Shown: piece after piece, positions 43,196 to 54,014 of the stretch
Position numbering within the stretch: position 1 is the first letter of the stretch
Layout of the letters: every line of letters begins with the position of its first letter
Source of the DNA: Salvator merianae
Lineage: Eukaryota > Chordata > Lepidosauria > Squamata > Teiidae
Assembly (NCBI GenBank): GCA_003586115.2
Contig: QVOM02000126.1
Location: forward strand, 8,834,056-8,898,055
Direction of reading: 5' to 3'
Length of the DNA stretch: 64,000 bases
Made by a program: the position numbers and the translations under genes
Notes under the pieces: model-generated
Database searches by the model: none
The model's input: the letters and a program-made list of their open reading frames with translations, nothing else
Told to the model about the DNA's origin: nothing

Positions 43196-43708
43196 GGGCC
43201 TGTTCTCACTTACAACAGTATAATGGCCTAACTAGCACGGTTCAGGCCAGTCAGGTTCGGGTACGGAGAGGGGTCTTCGCACCTGTCAGTGCTGGAACAC
43301 TCCACAAGCCTACCAGCTCTGGATGCAGTGTGAATGGGAGTGCACTAGTTCAGTAGCTGTGTTTGAACCTAGAGGGTCTGTGTTCGAACCTGTGTCTGAA
43401 AAGGCCACCAGGGTCCGGACCCCAAGGTCAGAACTGGGGTGTGAACCGGCAGACTGTGCCTGCGCGACCTGTGTGGCCCCGCCGCCATTTTGAACCCGGA
43501 AATGGTGCCAACGCACCTTCCCTGATACTCCTCTGATCGTGCAGGTCGGGTTGGAGACTACAAGTTAGTTGACCACAGCTGGTTGGATTCAGGTAAGCAT
43601 CAGGTGGGCTTCAGTAGATTTCAGGTCAGCTGGGGCTGTTTGCAAGTGCAGATCCTGCTTTCTAGCGAGCGTCCTGAAACGTACCACTCGCTAAGTGCAA
43701 ACAGGATC
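43196..43708 (-). mobile_element. Group A TIR element, complete
   Basis: 513 bp, with ends 'gggcctgttctcac' and 'gtgcaaacaggatc'. Flanks are AAA and AAG. Same subfamily as 38557, with 'caggtcgggttggagacta' and 'gaccacagctggt'. Confidence 0.78.
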
Positions 43709-44061
43709 AAGAAGTGCAGCTAGACAAGGAAGCAGTGGAGAAAGCACATTGGACAATGGCGGTAAGAAAGAATAATGAAATGCAGAGAGACATTTTGATT
43801 GCCTTCACTAGGAAAAGTGTATGAGATAGAATATACAAGCAACTTAGAAACAACCCAGATTTAAAGTATAAAGATTACAAAATAATGATTTTTTGTTACT
43901 TGCCGAGTGACACATTAAGGAAGAGGGCGGAATTAAAACCATTTTGTCAAAAAATAATTGGAAATGGTTATAAATTTTCATGGGCTTTTCCAAATACATT
44001 ATTTCCAAATATGTCTGTAGAAGGGAAAATTCACAGAGATTCTAATGAGAACGAAGCAGAA
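43709..44061 (+). pseudogene. L1 ORF1 C-terminal relic
   Basis: Reads as the C-terminal domain of an L1 ORF1 protein (the RNA-binding chaperone of the L1 particle): 'RDILIAFTRKSV', an in-frame TGA near 43822, 'DRIYKQLRNNPDLKYKDYKI', 'YLPSDTLRKRAELKPFCQKI' and 'FSWAFPNTL'. The pattern 'TLRKRAELKPF' followed by a W-x-FP motif is characteristic of that domain. It is bounded on both sides by TIR elements (groups A and B). The in-frame stop and missing N-terminus make it non-functional. Confidence 0.7.
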
Positions 44062-44069
44062 TGTTTGGA

Positions 44070-44475
44070 ATCAAACATGCCAAGATGGAACAGACCCTGC
44101 AGCGTGGCAGGCATTCACACTGCGAGGGCTGGAACATCCTGGAAATGGGCTTCCAGCACTCGCAGTGCGAATGCTGGTTGCCTGCACCATGACAGCAGCT
44201 GGGGAAACATCCAGTCATTGCCATGGTAACTGGGGACATACCATGACTGTGCAGCTGAAACCACAGCTGCACTGCACTGTGCAGCATTCGTACCTGGAAG
44301 AAGGTATGAACGCTGCTCCCAGTATAGCTGTGTGAAGCATTATTTTGTGCTCCACAGCTAGTGGTGATCGGGAGCAGCTTTAGCCCTCTCCTGATCATGA
44401 GAGCCTCCTCAAAGTGCGGATGCACTTCATTAGTGAGCATTTGCACACGCACTAGTGAAAAGTGCGAATGGGCCC
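44070..44475 (+). mobile_element. Group B TIR element, left end worn
   Basis: 'gatggaacagaccctgcag', 'tgacagcagctggggaaac', 'ccacagctagtggtgatcgg', right end 'gtgcgaatgggccc'. No left TIR is visible. Confidence 0.7.
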
Positions 44476-45170
44476 TATGTCTCCAATATTAGACTAGCAC
44501 GGCTAGCATGGTTAAGCTGCTTTTGCCTATGTCCATTGAACGAGACCCGGGGAAGTGATTCTGACCCCCGGCTAATTGTTTAATGGTCCAGTGCTTTGCA
44601 GTCCCCACATCATTCAGGGACTGTGTGGATGCTGCCGAAGACACTTGTTCATCCACACAGCACCTTAATGGCATGGGATCTGCATAGCCCTGCACCTTCC
44701 ACTCACCTGCCCTATTCCACCCCTGAAAGGATGATAAGAGAAGAGAAGTGACAAACTCCGTCTCTGCCAAGTCTCCTTCAAGCAATGTTCCCGTGCCGCA
44801 GGCAATCATGACAAGTGGTTCCTTGCCCCCCTCCTGTCCCTCAGGGTTGGCCTTCAGGCAAATTTGAAAACAGCGTTGGTTTCATTTCTAATTTGTTTTG
44901 CTTCTTTGCAGGCCTTGAAAGAAACACAGCCGCCTTCAACATGTTTTCCACAGGAAGACATTTCGGAGGGGCACATTCGCTTGCCTTCTCCAAAGGCAAC
45001 TGTGTTTCTGCCTGGCAGTTTTCCAGATTCATGCCACTTGCACTAGAGCTGCCAGGGCTGGGAAGGACCTGGACCTGATCGCATGGGGATGGAGGTAGTT
45101 TCCTAGAATTTGCTGCTGCCCCTCCCTACTCGGCCTTCCCCAGCTCTGGAAAGTTGCATCCTTGAGACCT
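44476..45170. other. Mostly unassigned; contains a weak candidate exon
   Basis: Nothing transposon-like is recognised. A splice-acceptor-like tract ending at 44911 is followed by an open frame (separate entry). Confidence 0.4.
44912..45049 (+). other. Possible 3'-terminal host exon (weak)
   Basis: A good acceptor-like sequence, 'tttgttttgcttctttgcag', ends at 44911, with a branch-point-like 'tttctaat' upstream. The following frame is open for about 45 codons, starting 'ALKETQPPSTCFPQEDISEG', to a TAG at 45047-45049. I do not recognise the peptide. Because no ATG precedes it, it could only be an internal or terminal exon. Acceptor-like tracts arise often by chance, so this is a flag, not a call. 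Confidence 0.15.
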
Positions 45171-45605
45171 GGGCTGCATCCAGACATTGCTTACTTACAG
45201 TGGCAGCCTGTGGCTTTAAGGGCAGGTGTTTGTTACCCACAGAAAGTGGGCAATCACTATTCACGGGGTCTCCGGGCCTCTATACTGTTTAAAGGTGGGT
45301 GTTCGTAACCTGCAGAAAGTGGGCAATCGCTGTTTGTGGGGCCTCCGGACCTCCGTACTGTCGCAGCAGGTTACTGCCCAGCGACCTGCTGCGACAGTAC
45401 AGAGGCCCGGAAGCCCTGGGAACAAAGATCACCTGCTTTCTGTGGGTTACAAACATCTGCCCTTAAAGCCACGGGCTGCCGCTACTTACTTATTCTGTGA
45501 CATTTCGATATTCCAGAATAAAGTATGATTACCCTGGAATAGCTGTTCTGTATTATGGAATTTCCAAACATAGCAGAGTAAGTGAGCAACGTCTGGATGA
45601 AGCCT
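45171..45605 (+). mobile_element. Group H TIR element carrying a group I hAT
   Basis: The ends are 'gggctgcatccagac' and 'gtctggatgaagcc', with subterminal 'attgcttactta' and 'gtaagtgagcaac' also inverted. A hAT is inserted at 45198-45484. Confidence 0.7.
45198..45484. mobile_element. Group I palindromic hAT element, exact 8-bp duplication CTTACTTA
   Basis: 287 bp. CTTACTTA at 45190-45197 is repeated exactly at 45485-45492. The ends are 'cagtggcagcctgtggc' and 'gccacgggctgccgcta'. The arms mirror each other ('gggcctccggacctccgtac' against 'gtacagaggcccggaagccc') around a centre near 45370, where 'gcgacctgctgcgacag' pairs with 'ctgtcgcagcaggt'. Part of the left arm is duplicated (45290-45360). 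Confidence 0.9.
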
Positions 45606-45878
45606 TGCTGGTTTGGGGGAAAGCTATTCCCCTACCTCCTTCTTGCTAGAAGGAAGCTCATACCACATCTGTCTTGGTCTGATCATGAGGGCACAACTTG
45701 CCAGCCCAGGATCCTTTCTCTGGCCTGCGATTCCAAATTTTGGATTTTAAGTCCACAGGCAACAGCATCTTTGTCCACACAGGCCTTTTTCAAACTTCAG
45801 CGGTCTCCCCCTCTCTTTCTGTCTCCTACCCTGAATCTACCGTAGTCAGTGGTTATTGTGTTTTTTTGGTATGACAGA
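45606..45878. other. Unassigned stretch
   Basis: Nothing recognised. Confidence 0.4.
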
Positions 45879-46372
45879 AGGTATGATCAGATATGATGAA
45901 AAGGGCGTCTTCTGGGTGAATTTGAGACTTAAGGGATAGACAAAAAATACCAAAAAGCGGCTTACTGGGTCTCCAAGCTTCTGATTGTTCACTTCTTTCC
46001 CAGATGAGAATTCATAGAATCATAGAATCATAGAGTTGGAAGGGACCTCCAGGGTCATCGAGTCCAACCCCTGCTCAATGCAAGATTCACTAAAGCATCC
46101 CAGGCAGATATCTGTCCAGCCTTTCCTTGAAGATCTCCAGTGAAGGAGATTCATCACTCTGAGAGTGTTATACTGTTTGCGTCATACGGGACAGGAAGCT
46201 ACACAGTCAATTTCAGCCCAGAAATGGCTACCGTGGTTGGCTGACCTGGACCAGTGGTGGCCAATGAGTGGCAAGCACTTGCCGTTAGGGAGGTGTCGCC
46301 AGACTTTGAGGCAAAATGAGGGGTGCATTATGTAAAAGGGGCATTTGAAAAAAGCCCTGTTTGATCGCACCC
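45879..46372 (+). mobile_element. Group E TIR element with a CR1 insertion
   Basis: The left end is 'aggtatgatcagat' and the right end 'gatcgcaccc'. The interior, 'gagacttaagggatagac' and 'caagcttctgattg', matches 47541-47966. It is split by CR1. Confidence 0.65.
46012..46150 (-). mobile_element. CR1 LINE 3' end, reversed
   Basis: Reversed octamer tail 'catagaatcatagaatcat', then 'ggacctccagggtcatcgag' and 'caagattcactaaagc'. Confidence 0.9.
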
Positions 46373-46539
46373 TGAGTGAGGGTGAACTCATGATGACAAT
46401 GCTGACACTCTGTATAGTTTTCTTGGCTAATGCAGGAGTTTTCCATTACTGCCTTCTGAGGAGGTGCCAGGAACCGAACCCGAGCCCCTTTGCATTCTAA
46501 GCAGTTGTTCTACCACTGAATTACGGTCACTCCCGCTGT

Positions 46540-47430
46540 TCTTGTTAGTCCTTTCCCAAATGCCATAGGCCCCTCTCTGACACAGGCCTCTTAAAAGCTC
46601 GCTCCATCATCTTAAGGCCTTTTAGCCAGTTAATAGGACTGACGCTCTTAATCCCAGCGGTAATCTTTAAAAGCGTCCCTCGTGCTGTTTTGCCATTCAT
46701 CTCCGCTTGGGCTCCAGGTTTCTTTGGCAGGATATGTTAAGGCAATCAGGAAACGGAGCCTTTAATTGCTATGGAGTGACAAAAGGGACCAAAAGGTGGA
46801 GGTGGAGGGGGAAACCGATTGCTAGTAAGAGCAAGGAGCCGAAAAGACAGAGGTTCTCCTCCATAGGGCTCTTGAGGGAAAGCTACGTTTGTTGTAAATG
46901 CCAGATAGGTCACTTCTTGCAAGAAAAAGAGACAAAGCATCTCTAGCTTCTTGGCTAAGGAGGAAGTGCACATGAGGAGCACGGCATGAAAACAACAGGA
47001 AAAGGAGGAATGTAGGGTGAAGCAAAACAAATGCGGAGAAAGACAAATCCTTTCGGAATCTCCGTGCCACACTGCTTCCCCCCCTCTTTTCGGAGAACAA
47101 TCTATTTCTGGATGCCCTTGTTACTTGCAGAGATGAAGGACGTGATGCCAGTTAATTTTCAATTTGCACATACAGGCCTTTTCTTCTCAGGCTGTGGAAA
47201 GAGGAGGGACCGGGGCAAAAGGAGCGTGCCCTTTTAGAATTATGTCAGCAACCTGGATTGTGGTGCTAATCTTTAAATGAAGCAATGACTGCATCTCGGG
47301 CTGCCAACCAGGCAAAGGCGCAGCTGCAAAAGAGAGGAGCGGTGTGTGCTTTGCACAGCATGAAAACAATGTGTCACTTCAAAAAAAGGATTAGAATGGA
47401 GTAGGAAGCAGTTTAGTACATTTTATGCAC
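46540..47430. other. Candidate conserved non-coding block
   Basis: About 0.9 kb without transposon signatures. Contains 'ccagttaataggactg', 'ctttaattgctatgg', 'gccagttaattttcaatttg', 'agaattatgtcagc' and 'ctaatctttaaatgaag'. Non-coding by appearance. A regulatory role is inferred from the absence of repeats and the clustered TAAT words. Confidence 0.3.
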
Positions 47431-47540
47431 AGAATTGATATAAGTGTATAAACCATGTGTGTCTCTGTTAGGGTACAGGCAGCAAAGTCTCTCAGGCAGG
47501 CATCGGAATTCCTTTTTGCCTTTGGCTTTCTTCAGTCTGA

Positions 47541-47966
47541 GGCTGTGATCAGACACGCTAAAAGGGGCAGGCCTGGGGCAAATTGAAGACTCAAGAGACA
47601 GACAGAAAATTAAGAAATACCACATAACACATTCCCAAGCTTCTGTTTATCCATCTCTTCCACAGACAAGCAATAACTCTCAAGGTGACTCCTGTTTGGG
47701 GCAGATGAGGCGGGAAGGCACCAAGGCTCTTGTTGCAAATGGAAATGGCTGCAGGGACAGCTGGCCAACCAGGGACCCAGAAATCTGGACTAGCAGCAGC
47801 TAATCGGTGGTGAGCATTTGTTGCTACAAAGACGTTACCAGATTGCAAGGCGAAGGAACAACAACGTGAGGTATTCCTGTTTGAATGCTTGTTTTTTTTG
47901 GTTAGGTATACAAGGGGCACATTTTATAAAAGGGCTGTTTGAAAAAAGCCCTGTGTGATCGCACCC
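47541..47966 (+). mobile_element. Group E TIR element, complete, duplication TGA
   Basis: 426 bp, with ends 'ggctgtgatcagac' and 'gtgtgatcgcaccc'. TGA at 47538-47540 and 47967-47969. No coding capacity. Confidence 0.82.
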
Positions 47967-47969
47967 TGA

Positions 47970-48414
47970 GAGATGGCCACATCCACATTGCCCTCTCATT
48001 GCCTTGGCCTTTGTCAACCTGGATCACTGCTGCATCCAAACAATTGAAAACGGGCAGATCTCGAGTATCCCAGGGACCCCAAGGATAAACATTCCCACCC
48101 AGATTGGGCTGCAGGCCACCTATAGCGCTCATGGTCTGTGATGGCTCTGACAGTTCTGAAGGTGAGGCAGAGAAGGTGGAGCCATCATACATAGAGCCTA
48201 TCTTATGCAGTGAAATTGCGGGGTCCAAACCTGGCCCATTTGAGGTCAGAGAAGTCGTCAGGATGGACTTGCCAGCACTAGAGCAATTGTGCAGCCAGTG
48301 ACCCTTGCCTCTGACCCTTGTCTGAGACATACGGGCAAGGTACAGCAGAAAAGGACCAGGGCTGCATGTCTTCACTTGAAGATGCTGAGAACCAGGAATC
48401 GTTCCAGTTATGAT
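47970..48414. other. Unassigned stretch
   Basis: No element recognised. An open antisense frame across 47902-48375 shows no family motif. Confidence 0.4.
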
Positions 48415-48680
48415 TCAGACTGATTGCAGCATTTGGTTACTTGGTTACTTGGCCAGATGTGTAAACCAGGAGTCTTTGGCAATTCAGTGCTGTGATCAAC
48501 CTCATAATTCAGTCATCTAACAGTGTGCCTCAAGAATTGTGCTTTGAATCTTTTACCTGTTTTCCTGACCTATGTTAACATACGATTCTTTGACTTCGAC
48601 GACCTGGTAAAAATCTAACGTGCTGCAACTTTTGTCTGACTCATCTGGAACTCTGTTGGTCAGCTTAGAAGCTGCTATTT
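48415..48680 (+). repeat. Group J unclassified repeat
   Basis: 'cagactgattgcagcatttg', 'ggttacttgg', 'ggcaattcagtgctg', 'tgttggtcagcttagaagc' recur in the same order at 50346-50485. A direct duplication of 'ttggttactt' is present here. Family unknown. Confidence 0.6.
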
Positions 48681-49202
48681 TGCTGAGAACTTGTTCTTAT
48701 TGACAGCCTTAGACAACTTGTCAGGCTCTCACACCACCCCTGAGGTAAAAAATCCACCCTTGGAGGCACCCTGCACACAGGAAGTGAGAAATGACTCTGA
48801 GGGACAATTGCACCTTCAGCCATTTCCTCTGCTTCCATGTAGAGTCAACATGGTGGAGAAGACAGATTGCCAGTGGCAATTTCTTCACAGCCCAGTTTAG
48901 TGTTACATCGAAAATCGCTGACTTTCATTCCACAGCTGTGACATTTATGGAGGCCACCGTGTGACCAGTATGCTCCTTGCCTCTGCAGTGGGTCCCCATG
49001 CCCCTACCACTGGGATGATCCAGTTACCCACCACCTAGGTACAACCCAGGTTTTGAAGCTCTCAATCTTGGAATTGTATCTTGCAAAGTTTCGTTCTCCA
49101 AACACAGTCTTCTCTTTCAGATAACATGACCAAAGTATTGCAGCTTTCTCTTTATTACAATTTATATTAGATTTTGCTTGTTTTGAGGTTATGCCATGTT
49201 CC
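48681..49202. other. Unassigned stretch
   Basis: Nothing recognised. Confidence 0.4.
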
Positions 49203-49603
49203 AGAATCATAGAGCTCGAAGGGATCTCCAGGGTCATCAGGTCCAACCCCCTGCTCAATGCAGGCTTCACTAAACCATCCCAGACAGATGTCTCTCCAGC
49301 CTCTCCTTGAAGACCTCCAGTGAAGGAGAGCCCACCACCTCCTATGGCAACCTGTTCCATTGACTGATCGCCCTTGCTGTCAGAAAGTTTTTTCTAATAT
49401 CTAGTCTGTATATATTCCCTTGAATCTCATCCCATTGTTTCTAGTCCTTCCTTCTTGTGTAAGTGAAAATAAGGCTGATCCCTCTGCACTGTGACAGCCC
49501 TTCAGATACTTGAAAACAGCTGTCATGTCTTCTCTCAGTCTTCTCTTCTGCAGGCTAAACATTCCTAGGTCCTTTAACCATTCCATAGTTCTGCTTTGAA
49601 CCT
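49203..49603 (-). mobile_element. CR1 LINE 3' end, reversed
   Basis: The tail complement 'agaatcatagag', then 3' UTR and RT C-terminus. The minus strand encodes '[20 protein letters not shown]' and 'KGCHSAEG', as at 1-616. The frame is broken after 'GRTRNNGM'. Confidence 0.9.
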
Positions 49604-50296
49604 AAACTTTCTGATATAGCTATGATAACCATCTTCAGGGGACAGAAGAGACAAATTCTAGAAGAGCCAAATGCAACTGATGGTCTCATGGACCTTGTCA
49701 CCCTTCTTACAGATGTTGCTGGATGGCTGTTAGGTTGGTTGTATGCAGCTGTATGCAGTTGTGTTCTGTTGGTCCTTTGTGTGGACCCAATGAGTCATTG
49801 GTCCTTTCCTAGTTGTCATCATTAGCATAGTTCTTGGTGATGTAGTTAAGAATGAGTCACTAGTCTGATCCTGGCAGCATAATTCTTAATGATGTGTTGT
49901 TTTGTTATGTGATTGCTAGCTTGGGGCTGTTGTCTGTTTCCTTTGCTGTTGTTGGTTTGTTTTATTTGTTTTTGAAAAGGGGCTTCCAAGAATTGCTGAG
50001 GCACAGTCTTTGGTCCCTGTTAAAGCTATATGGATGCTGTTTTATTTCAATGGCTTCCCTTGTAGCCAGTTCATGGAACCCTTTACCTCTGGCTATTGGC
50101 CACTTGCCTGTCTGGCTTTCCATGCCCTGATTGGTTGTTTGCTGGCAGCATTTGTTCCCATGCTATGATCGGCTACATTTCCCCCCTGTTCAATGTGACT
50201 AAAAGACTGAGTTGCTCTCGACGTTATTGTACCCCATATGAAGAAAAGATGGCCATTCCCTAAGGTGATTTTAGGGATTTTATGTCTCACCTTATA
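49604..50296. other. Unassigned stretch
   Basis: T/G-rich near 49730-50000, nothing recognised. Confidence 0.4.
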
Positions 50297-50345
50297 GACT
50301 CCAATTCACCCAGAGGGCATCTCATTAAGCATATCTGATCACACC
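50297..50345 (+). mobile_element. Group E right-end fragment
   Basis: 'ccaattcacccagagggc', then 'atctgatcacaccc', as at the right end of 58164-58585. Confidence 0.6.
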
Positions 50346-50485
50346 CTCAGACTGATTGCTGCATTTGGTTACTTGAATGTGGCTTGGCCAGCTATGTTAA
50401 GCAGGAGTAATCGGCAATTCAATGCTGAGATCAACACCATGAATCAGCTGCTTAATACTGTGCCTCTGTTGGTCAGGTTAGAAGT
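50346..50485 (+). repeat. Group J unclassified repeat, shorter copy
   Basis: Colinear with 48415-48680 but lacking its middle. Confidence 0.6.
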
Positions 50486-50488
50486 TGT

Positions 50489-50558
50489 TGTAGCATGCAA
50501 TGACAGGCTCCTGTTCCAGCATATATTCCAGAGTAAGGCTCAGGGCGGAAAAGGCCTG
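50489..50558. mobile_element. Group C hairpin MITE, right arm
   Basis: 'tagcatgcaatgacaggc', 'atattccagagtaagg', ending 'gcggaaaaggcc'. Confidence 0.5.
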
Positions 50559-51182
50559 ACCTGAATCTACATGGTATCAGGAAGCATCCAAACCATGTTG
50601 GTACTGGGTGGCTCAATGCAGAAACACTGGATGCTGCCTTCTGAGTGGGGCACATGCCCTCTGCATGCCCCTTTCCCACCCCTCACCCTCCTGGAAGGCA
50701 GTTGTCAGATCTACATGTGAAGGGACTCCATCACACTGGAAAGGCTCTGAAAATGGCCCTTTTCAAGTATAACACTGGTGCAAAGTCGCCACAGAAGCCA
50801 TGCTCACTGCCTCTATGGGTCCATATGGCAGTAGCAAGAGCACCTAAGAGTGGTGGCTGGGGCAGAGGCCTCTGAGGGAGGCTGCCCCACAGGGTGCTTG
50901 CGGGTTCTCCAATGTCCTTGTCAGAGTGCTCTGTAGTGACAGGCTGCCATGCCCCGGGGGCTCCTGTAGGGTGCTGCTGCCATACCTGTCGATGCTCCCT
51001 TACTGTCACAACTAAATCTGCACTATCCTTACTGGACTTTGGGCTTCTTGCTGTGCATGCCTTGCTTATAGATCCCATTAGATACCCCCTCTGGGAGTGT
51101 CCTGAAGGAAAGGGGGTTACACTCCATACGGGTTGATACTTTGAAGGGAGAGACAACCTGCAAAGAACAGTGCCCATGGTGT
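50559..51182. other. Unassigned stretch
   Basis: No element recognised. Overlapping opposite frames at 50731-51177 show no motif. Confidence 0.4.
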
Positions 51183-51545
51183 ATCTATCTATTTATATTT
51201 CCTTCTCGCCCTATATGCAAAGGTCTCAGGGCAGGTCACAATAAAATCATTACAAAAGCAGCTGAAATAGATTGGCTAAAACAGTGACAATCCTTTTATG
51301 GGGTGGGGATACAGTTCCCACAGTCAAAGGCCAGGGTAAAGAGGTGTGTCTTTACCAGATGTCTAAAGACATACAACGAGGGTGCTTGACACACCTCAGA
51401 AAGGAGACTGTTTCACAATCTGGGGGCTATCACCAAGAAGGCCCTCCCCTGCATCCCCATCCCCTTAGCTCCTGAAGAGGGTGGCACTGCCAAGAGGGCC
51501 TCACCAACAGATATTAAGGCACAGGAAGGTTTATATAGGAGAACA
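51183..51545 (-). mobile_element. L2-clade LINE 3' end, reversed
   Basis: 'atctatttatatttcc', 'caaaggtctcagggcaggtc', 'cttgacacacctcag', 'caagagggcctcaccaac', colinear with 14552-14913. Confidence 0.78.
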
Positions 51546-51912
51546 ACAACTACCTTCCCCTTTCTTTGCCCACATCTTTCCTGGACCTCTGTGCTCTGTT
51601 TAGTGCCTTAAAGTGCCTTCTCAGTTGCCACTTTGGTTACAGAGTCACAGCAGGGGAAGAAGGGGCAACTAATGCAGCATCTCTGCTGTCAGTGTGTGCG
51701 GGTTGTTTCTCCTATTAATTCTTCTGACCCTGTGATTCTCCCTTCTCTCAGGTACTCAATGGATGGCAGGTAAATTTTTTAAATGGCCATTTCCCTGACA
51801 GATAAAGCAGAGTGAAATTGCTGCATATGAAACATTCCAACAGATATAAATATTGCTGCCACTAAAAAGTGCCAGCTGCCTCAGAATCTACCAGAACTTG
51901 TTTCATGTCTAA
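51546..51912. other. Unassigned stretch
   Basis: Nothing recognised. Confidence 0.4.
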
Positions 51913-52128
51913 GGGTTCAGCTACACCTAAGTTTTAATCCACCCCCAATCCACTTTCAGAGTGAGAAAGACATCAGCTAAGTGATTGTTTTTCTTTAGCA
52001 TGATCTAACCCAGAAAACACAGCTTTGGGTTAGATAATGTGGAAAGAAAACAACTTGTCATTTTGCTAGGTGTTCCCTCACTCTGAAAGTGGATTGGAAG
52101 TGGATTAAAACTTAGGTGTAGCCGGAGC
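51913..52128. mobile_element. Group M palindromic TIR element
   Basis: 216 bp. The left end 'gggttcagctacacctaag' is mirrored by 'cttaggtgtagccggagc'. The arms pair through 'ttttaatccac', 'ccactttcagagtgag' and 'atctaaccca' around a centre near 52021. No duplication is visible. Confidence 0.8.
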
Positions 52129-52189
52129 ATTCGTGAATCTGTTCAAACAAAGCAATTTGGACTGGCAAGACTGAAATTCCCTACTGGTC

Positions 52190-52560
52190 TTACCCTACCA
52201 TTGTCCCCTCCTATTTTCATCTCTGAACACCATAAAAGCATATAAGTTCTCAATTAATTAAAAAAATAGAGCCTTCTGCTATTGAAAAATCTTCCTTAAA
52301 CAGCAGCACAAAAATTCAGTCCACGTGAACACCTGAAGACTTGGGAAAAGTGCAATTAACAGGCCTGCAGGTACATTAATTCTGTGCCCGCAAGTTCTTG
52401 ATCTGATTTTCTCCAGCTCACACAGAAAACATGATTTCAGTAACTTTAAGGCCTGAAAATAGATCACCTGTCAGCTGGAATAATGGAGCAGGGAGAGGAA
52501 GCATATTTTCTAGTTGCCTCTGTTATCAGCCCAAGTGCTAGTAATCAGCTTCTGATGCAA
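52190..52560. other. Candidate conserved non-coding block (weak)
   Basis: Repeat-free. 'tctcaattaattaaaa', 'gtgcaattaacagg', 'tacattaattctg', 'ggaataatgg' give clustered homeodomain-like cores. Inference only. Confidence 0.25.
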
Positions 52561-52782
52561 TCTTTTCAAATTTTGCAAGCAAGGCAAGAGTACACAGAGG
52601 CGCAAAATGGCTGAGGAAGTTGTGCAGGGGGCCTACTGAATGTGGCAAAAGGGAAGGCTGGAGAGAGAAATGGGGAGGAAGCCATTTTATACAGCATTAT
52701 GCAAAATTCCTTCTGCCAGAGGATAAAGTTTCCAGCCCAGGAAATTCACACCAGAGCAGGAGTCGGATGGGTATGTTCACAC

Positions 52783-53460
52783 TGCCAAATAAATAAATAA
52801 ATAAATATTCATTAATTCATTCATCCATTCATCCTTCTCTATCATTGTATAAGGTTCAGGACAGCTTAAAAAATTAAAATACACAAAAGATTAAAATTCA
52901 ATATTTAAACCTATACAGTGTAAAAATTAAATTAAATTAAATTAAATTTATTTATTTATTTTAGTGTTCATATCCCACCCTTCACTCAAAAGTCCCAGGA
53001 TGGGTCACAACAGTAAAACAATAACATGTATAACAGTTAATCATAATTAAATTATAAAATATAGCCCTCCCTCCCACAGCCCACAGCCGGATTACAGGGA
53101 ACCTAACCAATCAAGGCCTGGGTGAAGAGGTATGTTTTAATCAGGAGCCGAAAAACACGCCTTATGCCTGATGAATCTCAGATGGGAAGCTGTTCCAAAG
53201 TCTGGGGCCACCACAGAAAAGGCCCTCTCATGTCCCACAACCCCTTGCACTATGGAGAACAGCAGAATTACAAGAAGGTCCTCACTTTGTGATCTTAAAG
53301 TATATATGGAAAAAGGCACTTGTTCATAAATTTGAAGCCTAAACCATTTGGGGCTTTAAATGTCAATATCAGCACTTTGATTTGGACTTGCTAGCAAATT
53401 GGAGCCCATACTGGGGGCACTCTTTAAAGAGCTGGCATGTCCCCATGCTATCTAGACCTG
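52783..53460 (-). mobile_element. L2-clade LINE, reversed, with AT-rich tail arrays
   Basis: (AAAT)n, then AATTA-type arrays (52783-52960), then 'catatcccacccttcac' and 'gtcccaggatgggtcac'. The minus strand includes 'RAFSVVAP', a C-terminal L2 RT motif. The two tail arrays suggest two successive insertions. Confidence 0.7.
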
Positions 53461-53609
53461 TTTCATGTGGCATTGATCAGATATTTTGAGTTTCTCCTCA
53501 GTGCTATGCAGGGATTGAGGGGCATGAAGTGGGCCTCAAAGAATAAAGTGGCCTTTTTGGAATTACATTTAAGAATGCCAAGCACTTCTAAATAACTTCT
53601 CAAAACTGG

Positions 53610-54014
53610 AGGTGGGATCATACATGGCAGTTTTTGGGTGTCCTTTTATCAAGGAGCATCCCACCAGAAAATGCATTAAAAATAAGCACATCACACAGTA
53701 TAAATTGCCTTCCATGCCTCACATTGTTGCCTTCTGTCCATACCTCTCATTGGCTCCCGCCAGCCTGATTTTCCATGGGCTTGACTGGTCAGCAGTCATA
53801 GCAGGCTGGGATTGGCTCATGAGCCTCATAGTCTCTCACCCCATCCGATCCAAACTCCCTGTGTTACCCTGAGAGTGATTATTTCATGTTTGCAAAAGGG
53901 ATACAGAAAGAGACCTTGGAACATGGTAAAGTGTTTTTTTTTTTTAAAATCTGTTTGTCCCTTGAGCCTCACATTCACCCTGGGGCCATCCTTTTACCCT
54001 GCATGATCATGCCC
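53610..54014 (+). mobile_element. Group E-like TIR element, duplication TGG
   Basis: The ends are 'aggtgggatcatac' and 'gcatgatcatgccc'; TGG lies outside both. The interior, 'gtccttttatcaaggagc' and 'tgtttgtcccttgagcctc', parallels the halves of 33239-35672. Confidence 0.65.

Noticed and set aside
44864..44920. Apparent signal peptide in front of the candidate exon
   Set aside because: The frame has no ATG there; the hydrophobic run is the translated polypyrimidine tract of an acceptor-like site.
47902..48375. 157-codon antisense frame
   Set aside because: Its start lies within group E and no protein-family motif is visible.
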